From: Linnemannia elongata
Taxonomy: Eukaryota > Mortierellomycota > Mortierellomycetes > Mortierellales > Mortierellaceae
DNA length: 64,000 bases
Direction: 5' to 3'
Assembly: GCA_036320915.1 (NCBI GenBank)
Contig: JAXBDG010000018.1
Coordinates: forward strand, 930,001 to 994,000
Shown: piece by piece, positions 56,646 to 64,000 of the stretch
Position numbering within the stretch: the stretch's first letter is position 1
Layout: every line of letters starts with the position of its first letter
Made by a program: the position numbers and the translations under genes
The notes under the pieces: model-generated
Databases searched by the model: none
The model's input: the letters and a program-made list of their open reading frames with translations, nothing else
What the model was told of the DNA's origin: nothing

Positions 56646-58070
56646 CTATTGCTGACGTGCCTGCAACTTGCTTGCAATCTCACGCTGGAGCTCCTGCTGC
56701 TTTCGCACCTTGGCCAACGACTCGATTGAGCGCAGGTCATTGACAGTATCCTTCGTCTTGCCAAAGTAGACGTCCTTCAGCAAGTGGCGCATTTTCGTCT
56801 CCATATCCTCAATCATCCTGCCAATGTTGGCAATGTGCATTGATGGGTCATCAACAATTCCATCCATCTCCGCCTAATTATTGTTGTTTTTGGATCATCA
56901 AAGAGGGACAAATGATGTTAGATTCATCTTTTTTCAATAAATCAACGGTCCATGTAATGCCAATTGCTCCTGAGAGAATAGCTCATACCTGGCGAGTCAT
57001 GCTTCCTGAGAGGTTCATGTCGCCCAATTCGTTCTTGCTGCTGAGCATGTAAAGCATGACGGTCGATGTGAGTTTGTAGTGAGCGTTGCGAGCCTTCTCC
57101 TGCGCCTCGAAAATGTGAATGCTGTCCCATGCTCCCTTTGCCCTTCCCTTTCCATCGCCAACTAATATATTACATAGGGAGGAACGATTTTAGAGTGTTA
57201 GTCCATCGTCGATAGCTATCGGAATGTAGGGGAACATTCAATTGAAACCACAATTGAGCACGTCCAAGGGCATCAAATCCTCCCGTAATATCCTAACATA
57301 CTCTTTTTAATAAGGACAACTCCGGCAAAAGCACCGTCCTCGAGATCCCAGAAGTAGGCGGATGAAACTCCTCCCTCAAAGTAGAGCTCCCTATAGGTAT
57401 CGAATGCATCGTTCGCTGCAATCTCGAGCTTGCGGAGCTTGGCTGAAGGGTAAGTAGCATCAGCCAAAGGAGGGCTGAACTCGTTCGACCAAGGCGAGCT
57501 AATTATTTCAAGTATCCCGAAGAAAACGGTATGTTAGAGCATAGGTTGCGTTTTCTTGGTCATTTTTTTAAGGTGTAATCTTGTCAGGTACGTTCTCGAG
57601 AAAGCTGTTGGAGAACTTTCCAGCCGCAAAGATTCTATCTGAAGACCTGTCAAGCATCGTTCCCGAACAACTAAGTCGTCCTAAAACATGCTCCTGATGC
57701 TACTCGCGAAAAGACGCGAAACCACAACACCACTCATCCTCGCTTACCGATAACTGTTGCTATCGCGGTTATAATCACAAAGCAAGTACTCCTTCCCAGA
57801 CTTTTCACAAGTCTGCACCTTGAGGGGTTGGTCAATTGATGAAAGGAGGTCTTCTGTAAGTTCAGGCAGGAGGGTCATAAGCGAGGCCAGGTTCTCCTCG
57901 GTGTTTTGAGGAGGCAGGCGACGCATCAAGTCAAGTGCGCAATCCAACTGTTGTTCCTGGTCAGCCTAGCATTGGAGTAGATGGTAAACAGCTTGTGTTA
58001 GTCGATGTGGAGAAGGGGTTGGCATGAGAGGAATAACAGATGCATATCTATGCTTGTTGTTGGTTACCAT
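56646..58070 (-). CDS. CAP2: F-actin capping protein subunit beta
   Basis: Five exons join in frame to 272 residues: 58070-58068 (the ATG only), 57965-57748, 57498-57302, 57161-56989, 56873-56646. The length matches the family (about 270-280). Signatures are [109 protein letters not shown] and [16 protein letters not shown]. The protein pairs with the alpha subunit to block actin filament barbed ends, and the C-terminal helix contacts actin. The alpha subunit gene is not in this window. The start is inferred: a Met-only exon (gaccATG|gtaacc) joined to gctgaccag gives [11 protein letters not shown], matching family N-termini; the intron is 102 nt. Confidence 0.93.
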
Positions 58071-58299
58071 GGTCGATTTGTGTTGTTTGTTGGTGGGGAA
58101 TGTAAGGAGGAAGAAGAGGGGTATGAAAAGAAGCGTGATGGTCCAAGGCCCAACGTATCACTCGCCTTCTTAGGCAGGAAGAATTTCTTATCGTAATTGC
58201 TACCTCACCTACACGTCACAAAATCATTCAAAATTGCATGTAGAATCATTGGAAATGCTATGCAAGTGAATGTACAAATATTGTTCAACAAGGAAGATG

Positions 58300-59103
58300 C
58301 TATTGTTTTGAAGGAGGGATGTCTACGGATCCATCGGGGATATGAAAAGATTCTGGAGTCCACTCCTCCTTCGGCCCTGGGTCATCACTACTGGCGTTGG
58401 TGATAGGAGTGTGGTCTTTGTTGATGATAACAGTGTTGTCAGTAGGCAGTATGGACGAGAGTGGACTCGTATAAGGCACCTCTGGAGTCTCCTCAGCAGG
58501 AGTATCAGGCCGACTGGAAATCGGAAGAAACGATAACCCTCCTGCCTCCACCTTCTCATCTACATACTCTTCAAGCTCCGAAGAGGCTGGATTGACAAAC
58601 ACGTTAGGGGTCGGCATTGGGTATGTAGGAACGCCATAAGGCCTTGCAATCGCCTGGTCTTGGATCTGTTCCATTCCTGAAACTCCACCATCCACACCAT
58701 CGACACCACCGACAACGACACCACCCCCAGCACCACCAAAAGCAGCAGCCGTCAAGCCATCAGAATTATCTACAGGCTTACCCTCTACCTCCAACGCAGC
58801 GCGCTCCTTCAATGCCCGTCGCCTCGCCCTCCACCGCGCAAAGTGAATCGCTGCCAAAATCAACACCACAAGTGCAAACATGGCTGCAAACGCAATCCCA
58901 ACATAGAGTCCATTGCTACGCTTTCTGTGAGTTATGTCCACAGGGCATGAGTAGGTGTTGTCTGGTCTATAACAGTTTGGATTATTGGTGTTGCCGGTGC
59001 CAGGGTTGATGATGATGACGGGTGGGGGTCTGGGGACTGGCTTGGGTGCTGGTTTGGGTGCTGGTTTGGGTGCCGGTTTGGGAATTGGTTTTGGTGGAGC
59101 CAT
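58300..59103 (-). CDS. Single-pass membrane protein with proline-lysine repeat
   Basis: This is a 267-residue protein. Residues 4-26 are a Pro-Lys dipeptide-like repeat (KPAP units). Next come a PPPVIIINPG segment, two cysteines (44 and 53, in CYRPDNTYSC), and one transmembrane helix at about 65-87 (GLYVGIAFAAMFALVVLILA) followed by a basic stop-transfer (RWRARRRALKER). The cytoplasmic tail is Gly-rich, then Glu/Pro-rich with EEYVDEKVEAGG and ends GPKEEWTPESF...VDIP. There is no cleavable signal peptide, and an in-frame TAG lies 9 bp before the ATG, so an N-out type III topology is inferred. It is paralogous to 60484-61383. The function is unknown; Mid2/Wsc-like sensors have a similar plan but carry a signal peptide. 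Confidence 0.8.
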   Translation of the reverse strand: MAPPKPIPKPAPKPAPKPAPKPVPRPPPVIIINPGTGNTNNPNCYRPDNTYSCPVDITHRKRSNGLYVGIAFAAMFALVVLILAAIHFARWRARRRALKERAALEVEGKPVDNSDGLTAAAFGGAGGGVVVGGVDGVDGGVSGMEQIQDQAIARPYGVPTYPMPTPNVFVNPASSELEEYVDEKVEAGGLSFLPISSRPDTPAEETPEVPYTSPLSSILPTDNTVIINKDHTPITNASSDDPGPKEEWTPESFHIPDGSVDIPPSKQ

Positions 59104-60483
59104 GATTTTGCTCTAATTAAAAATGAATGGCTTTCCGATATTAAAAAAAAATAAGGTGGATGATTTGTTTTGAACGAGGGTGATGTAAAGAAAATGCAGG
59201 GAAGAGTCAGAGCAATTGAGAGCAAACAACGAAGACACAAAAGGAAGCAAAGGAGCAAGTGGAATGAAGATGGTGTGGGAAAGACGAGAGAAAAGAGTTG
59301 ATGAAGAGGAAGAAAGGCGCGCCTCGATGGCATATATACATGACGGAAAAGTAGAAGAAGAAATAAAGAACAATGACCACAAAAAGGCTTAGGTCTAACT
59401 GCGGAAAGTAAAAAAAGAACTCTTCATGAATGCTGTGTGGGTTCAAAGGTCGCCTTTGATCTATAAAGTATTCCCCGTCATTGACTCTCTTTCATTTTTC
59501 TATCTTTTGGTTGGTCATTTCTGCTGGTTCTTCTGGTTCCCTGGTATTGTATTGTTCGTTATGTTGGGGTTGTTGGCTGTGTTCACACCCTTTATCTCCA
59601 ATGTTAGTGTGACCATGCCATGGCCTACTGTTTCTTTGTTTGCATCATCGATACATGCATAGATAGCGAGCAATACGGACAATGAAATCTGTACTCGAAT
59701 GAACGTTGCTTCCCTGAACTACATAAAGAACAATCCTTGTACTACAAGCAAACAATGAAAGTATGCATGATGGTTGAATAAACTAATATGTCAGTCCCTA
59801 ACCCTGCACACTTTAGTTTGGCCCATGCCATGGTACATGATGGAAGGAAAGACAGGCGTAAGCCATTACACAATGGCGAGCGAAAACAAGAGAAGGTTTT
59901 GGTGGACCTTGCATGTTACCGGACAGTTGATAGGACCAAAATAAAAACTAAGAGCATGAATGAGACAAACACGCACACACCCCTTGTTTTTTATGGTTTT
60001 GCTTTTGGTGGCTCCTAACCTTCCCCATCAACAAGTCCAGGCTATTGTGGCAGTTTGTTAACAGACCAGTGGGGCAACAGACAGCACCGCCACCTGGCTG
60101 GGAGCTAAACAAAGAAGGGTGATGGGCTAAGGCGGAAGGCCTTGCAGTCGTACCTGCTATTAACACTTCACATGCTATTTCACAACTGACCATCTCCTTT
60201 TTCCAGGGGAGGGACTACAGCCATATAAGCATCACACTCATTCAGAGAGGTCCGAAAGCGCGTTTACTGCAAACAGAAGGCTAAAAGAATAATGCATGCA
60301 TGCAGACCGACTTGTTCATGCCGCGAAATCATACAGAAGGTGGTAAAGAACCAATTAAGAGTAGATGTCTGAGGAATGAATGAAGGGAAGGGTAGGGAAG
60401 GGAAGAGAAGGGAAGGGAAGAGAAAGAGAAGAATTATAAATGCCAATGTATGTAAGATATGTATAGTGCGATTATGATATTGT
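59104..60483. other. Intergenic between the two paralogues
   Basis: GA-rich sequence (59105-59400) is the promoter of the - strand gene at 59103. The rest is gene-free, with AATAAA-like motifs near 59776 and a GGGAAG repeat at about 60385-60425. Confidence 0.5.
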
Positions 60484-61383
60484 TCAAGGGTGGGATGCTA
60501 TTGATGATGAAGGGATGTCAACAACAATCGCTGGGACGGCTGACGACCCCGGTGACCACTCTTCCTTTGGTCCTGATGTACTGTCATTGGTGTTTTTGTT
60601 GGTGGTGGTGTGGACTGATAATGTTGAGACTGACGACAAGGGTTGGCTCATGAAAGGTTTTGTAGGAGGAATCCCAGCAGGCGTCACAGGTCGACTTGTA
60701 CTGGGAGAAGAAGCCGTCAAACCTCGTCCTGCCTCGTCCTTTTCGTCCACACACTCCTTCGACCCTGACAACCTTGGTTCGGGGAATGGACCAACGGTCG
60801 TTGCAGGGGAAGATGGAGTAGGCGGCAGTGGCATTGACCGGTCTTGGACCTGTTCCGACTCGACGTCTCCACCAGCACTACCAGTGCCAGCGCCAGCACC
60901 ACGTGAACCAGCAGCAGCAACTCCAACACCATCAGGATCCTCCCCTGACTTTCCCTCCTCCATCGAACGTGGTTTAACACTATAATACGCAATCGCATCC
61001 TTCATCTCCTGTTGTTTCCTCCACCACCGCGCAACAAAGAACCCTGCAACGATCAATGCAACAAGCGCCAGCAGTCCTCCTATCACTCCTCCAACAATAG
61101 CGCCCGTATTACGTGAACTACTCGATGCGGATTGACTTCCATCCAATGGAGTTGGTGCTGAGGTCGGGCAAGCGTAAGGATTGTCCGTTTGAGAATAAGT
61201 ATAGGTATTACATGGTTGAGCAGGCTGGGCAGGGTTCGGGTACGGGTTTCGGCTGGGGCCTGGAATGATAATGATGGGTGGTGGTCTTGTAGGGGGAGGA
61301 CGTGGTACTGGGATAATAATGGGGGGTTTTGGTGCAGGGACTGGCTTTGGGGCTGGAGGGCGTGGGGCTGGTTTGGGAGGCAT
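60484..61383 (-). CDS. Single-pass membrane protein, paralogue of 58300-59103
   Basis: This is a 299-residue protein with the same plan as its neighbour: MPPKPAP N-terminus, long Pro/Ile-rich segment (PPIIIPVPRPPP, PPPIIIIPG), two cysteines (58 and 72, in CNTYTYSQTDNPYAC), a Ser/Thr linker, one helix at about 94-118 (AIVGGVIGGLLALVALIVAG) and a basic stop-transfer (ARWWRKQQEMK). The tails share DEK.EAG.GL and SRPVTPA (SRPDTPA in the paralogue), then GPKEEWSPGS...VDIP. It has no signal peptide, so it may insert N-out; a small upstream exon cannot be excluded because the frame is open just before the ATG. Gly/Ala/Ser runs make the linker longer than in the paralogue. The two are tandem copies in the same orientation. 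Confidence 0.8.
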   Translation of the reverse strand: MPPKPAPRPPAPKPVPAPKPPIIIPVPRPPPTRPPPIIIIPGPSRNPYPNPAQPAQPCNTYTYSQTDNPYACPTSAPTPLDGSQSASSSSRNTGAIVGGVIGGLLALVALIVAGFFVARWWRKQQEMKDAIAYYSVKPRSMEEGKSGEDPDGVGVAAAGSRGAGAGTGSAGGDVESEQVQDRSMPLPPTPSSPATTVGPFPEPRLSGSKECVDEKDEAGRGLTASSPSTSRPVTPAGIPPTKPFMSQPLSSVSTLSVHTTTNKNTNDSTSGPKEEWSPGSSAVPAIVVDIPSSSIASHP

Positions 61384-62718
61384 GGCTGTTTCAGAACAAG
61401 GCCTTTAGGTTGAAAACGGTGGTGGTTTAGTTGAGAGAAGGGGTGATAGAGTGGAATAAAAAAGTGGAGGGAAGGGTGAGAGCAACAACAGGAAGAGGGA
61501 GGGAACAACAAAGGCAAAGGAGATGAAAAGAAGTGGAATGGAGAAAAAGTGGGAATGAGGAGCGGAGAGATGAAGAAACGGAAAAGTTGATTCCACAAGG
61601 ACGCGGAGTTCTTCTTGGAAAGTGTGGTGCAATGACCGTCATCGGCCTACTAAAGTGACCTAGCCGTCGATTGATGCCTTTTTTCCCTTTGTTTTTCTCG
61701 ACTCTTTTTCTTCCTTTCTTTCTTTATCTGCTTTACTTGGTTCTGCTTTATTTGGTTCTGATGAAATGGGTCTGTTGCTTCAGTCGACCACAGTTGTGGT
61801 GGTTGGCATGACTTGACCTTTTGCTGTCCGACGATCTTGATGGATAATGGATAATGAAAAATGTGTAAAAGAGAAAATGAAGTACATATGCAGTTCAATC
61901 GAGCGGAGTGTGTGAAAAAGGGTTTCCTTTTACCACAAACGCAAAAAACCAACAATGACGAACGTGCAGCAAGATGGGAGTTAGCCCAAATATACATCCG
62001 CCCCGTCAGTCCAACACTACAAAAACCCCGTCAGCCCAACTCTACATCCACCCTTCCACTTGGCCATAGGAAGGAGAAGGGAAAGGGGGCAAGGGGGTGT
62101 GAGTAGGACACAAAAATGATGGCGAGTGAAAAAGAAGGTTTATATTGCGTATTTCCACCCTTCATGTTGTTTATGTTTGTTTTTTCCAAGAGTTACCGAA
62201 CGTCAGATATAGCGATATGGTAAAAGAGGCATGAACGGATGAAGCCACCCCCATTCTTTGTTGTCAATTTTTCTTGGCTCTTCTTGTTGTTCCTGAGTCT
62301 CCTTCCACTCAGGCTCTCATTTCTTTGGTCATTTGAGGAGGGTTGGTCATTTAGGGGTCGATCGTCCTTCTCCACTACCGCCACTAATATCTCTGCGATA
62401 GCCCGTAAGTGACGGTTGCAAGGAACTGGACAGGACCGAGACGCCGGAGATTATGGTGTCATGGCTACGACCTTGTGGATAGGTCTCGTTCACAATTGAC
62501 TAATCAGGGCCATTCGGGCGTAGCCACTTTATCAGCCATCCTGCCAGGACACTATCACATATTAAAAAGGGACCTGGTTCCTAGCTGCCCCCCTCTTTCC
62601 TTCCTCTTCTTCATCCTCATCAACTCACTCCAAACACCATTCCTCCATTGGTACATCACCTCCATTTTTTGATTCCACTGTCCCTCATTCAGCACACAAC
62701 AACTACTACAACTTTGAA
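61384..62718. other. Intergenic, promoters of flanking divergent genes
   Basis: GA-rich 61400-61620 is the promoter of the - strand gene at 61383. CT-rich 62575-62718 is the promoter of the + strand F-box gene. No gene was seen in between; 61984-62060 carries a short repeated 'cccgtcag.ccaac' motif. Confidence 0.5.
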
Positions 62719-64000
62719 ATGGTCTTTTCACCCCTACTCTTACTCCCAGCAGAGGTCCTCCTCCACATAGGAGAGCACCTCGACCGACACTCTCTCTATG
62801 CAGCCATGCAAACCTCAACTCTCCTCCACACCACCTATACCCCTCTCCTCTGGAGAGCCATTTCCCTTGACGATTCTTCAGAACACCAAGTCCACTTCAA
62901 GGACCTCCAGTCAAGGGCCGGCCATGTCCACAGCCTCTCCCTAAAGACCTTCCTCCCTTCCTACTACACCCTCAACTTCCCAAGACTCTCCTCCCTCTCC
63001 CTCCTCAACGACTACAGCTTCCTCTGTGCACCCACCTTTGTCCAACGTAACCCAACCATCAGAGACCTCTTTATCATCGACAGGCAATCATTGCCTACCA
63101 AGGACTTTTGGGACGCTGTCTATTCGGAATGGCTTCAACCTAGGTCCCTTACAGTGCAGGACCTCAACGTCACAGAGAGAGCAGCAAAAGCCTTTTGGAA
63201 GGCCTGCAGTCGATTCGAGTTCCTCCGACTATCCTTCCATGTTCCTTCTGCATCGTTGCCAAAGGACCTGGCATTCCCTCTTGTCACACGCCTGGACCTT
63301 GAGCTGGATCATCAAAGAACAGAGCCGTTCTCTGCAGAGGAGCAGCTGGCTTTTATCAAGGCCTGCCCTAATCTCACCAATCTCTGCTGGTCACTCGACT
63401 ATTTTGACTCCCCGATGCTGCAGTTCCAAGAGGCTCTCTCTCAAAAGAAGTTGACACAATTGACCGACATTGAACTCAGGGGTTCGACCCCTTTGGACAC
63501 GGACATGGCGGCGGTCTTGGATTCGCTCTCACCACTCAGAAGACTAGTTCTGTTGAAGTGTTCTTTTGGACCCTTGAGTTTTTCCAAGCTGAAGGAGCGC
63601 CATTTTGCAACACTTGAGGTCCTTGTTGTTCGGTGTGAAGGATTCACGTCTGCTATGGCGATGGAGGTGCTGTCCACAAGTTCTCGCCTGCAAGAGTTCA
63701 GTTGCTCTCATATCCAGCTCAAGGATTTCATCCAGCTTCCTCAGGAACAACAACAGCAACAGTCGTATGCCTGTCAGCAACACCTCAGACACCTGGAAGT
63801 ATTCATCTCCAAAGATGACACCGACCCTGCCGACTGGACAGTCAAATCAATGGAGCGTCTATCCACGTTCACTCATTTGGAACACCTTTCTCTTTATCCG
63901 GACCGTCTTGACCCCGAGTGTCACGCTCGGGCACAAGACCAAGTGCACGTGACCAGCAGCGGATTGGGTGTGTGTCTGGCGAATGGTATGGATCGTCTCT
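62719..64000 (+). CDS. F-box/LRR protein, cut by window edge
   Basis: The frame is open from the ATG at 62719 (tttgaaATGGTC) to the window end, giving at least 427 residues. It starts with a clear F-box (LLPAEVLLHIGEHLDRHSLY, then TPLLWRAISLDD) and continues with leucine-rich repeats (VHSLSLKTFLP, FEFLRLSF, VTRLDLELD, LTNLCWSLDYF, LTDIELRGSTPL, LRRLVLLKC, LEHLSLYPDRL). A Gln run (QEQQQQQ) occurs near residue 346. The likely role is an SCF ubiquitin-ligase substrate receptor, as for 15028-16878, from which it differs clearly in sequence. Codons are C-rich in the first 600 bp. The 3' end lies beyond the window. Confidence 0.85.
   Translation, partial: MVFSPLLLLPAEVLLHIGEHLDRHSLYAAMQTSTLLHTTYTPLLWRAISLDDSSEHQVHFKDLQSRAGHVHSLSLKTFLPSYYTLNFPRLSSLSLLNDYSFLCAPTFVQRNPTIRDLFIIDRQSLPTKDFWDAVYSEWLQPRSLTVQDLNVTERAAKAFWKACSRFEFLRLSFHVPSASLPKDLAFPLVTRLDLELDHQRTEPFSAEEQLAFIKACPNLTNLCWSLDYFDSPMLQFQEALSQKKLTQLTDIELRGSTPLDTDMAAVLDSLSPLRRLVLLKCSFGPLSFSKLKERHFATLEVLVVRCEGFTSAMAMEVLSTSSRLQEFSCSHIQLKDFIQLPQEQQQQQSYACQQHLRHLEVFISKDDTDPADWTVKSMERLSTFTHLEHLSLYPDRLDPECHARAQDQVHVTSSGLGVCLANGMDRL

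Overview
The window looks like nuclear DNA of a filamentous early-diverging fungus, most like Mortierellomycota (the Mortierella/Linnemannia/Podila group). The reasons are: short GT-AG introns (mostly 50-110 nt) in conserved genes; CT-rich sense-strand tracts just upstream of many start codons; large Ser/Gln/Asn/His low-complexity tracts; F-box/leucine-rich proteins; a Crinkler-type gene; and a decayed TnpB/Fanzor-like nuclease. The taxon is inferred from gene content, not from a marker gene. Repeats are mostly microsatellites and homopolymers, and no rRNA, tRNA or CRISPR array was recognised.

Layout. 1-12.7 kb is gene-poor, with three small orphan ORFs (2.4-2.6 kb, 5.8-6.1 kb, 8.3-8.9 kb) and a diverged dispersed repeat. 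12.7-17.6 kb holds a seven-exon SAP-kinase fusion, a 616-aa F-box protein and a small orphan, followed by a GC-rich non-coding block with several hairpins. 17.9-22.6 kb is essentially empty. 22.6-24.1 kb is a C2H2 zinc-finger regulator. 24.1-31.6 kb is sparse, with one alanine-rich acidic small protein. 31.6-36.0 kb is a decay zone: a TnpB/Fanzor-like relic next to a Crinkler gene (P-loop NTPase plus PD-(D/E)XK-like nuclease) broken by stops and frameshifts. 38.0-50.2 kb is the conserved block: urate oxidase, the COQ11-like oxidoreductase, MAF1 (divergent from COQ11) and a 2067-aa alpha-arrestin-like protein. 51.9-53.6 kb has two proline-rich orphans. 56.6-61.4 kb has F-actin capping protein beta and two paralogous proline-rich single-pass membrane proteins. 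The right edge cuts an F-box/LRR gene.

The recognised genes belong to separate housekeeping processes: purine degradation in peroxisomes, coenzyme Q homeostasis, Pol III repression, actin capping, and ubiquitin/arrestin trafficking. They do not form one pathway. The most notable observation is the kinase at 12.7-14.8 kb. It lacks the beta-3 lysine (VAIG instead of VAIK) but has a lysine in the glycine-rich loop (GSGGFK instead of GxGxFG), which is the lysine swap that defines WNK kinases. Here it sits in a kinase whose other motifs look tyrosine-kinase-like (TKL), behind a SAP-like motif. The exon models for the kinase, COQ11, MAF1, arrestin and capping protein beta were built by hand from splice sites and keep frame at every junction.
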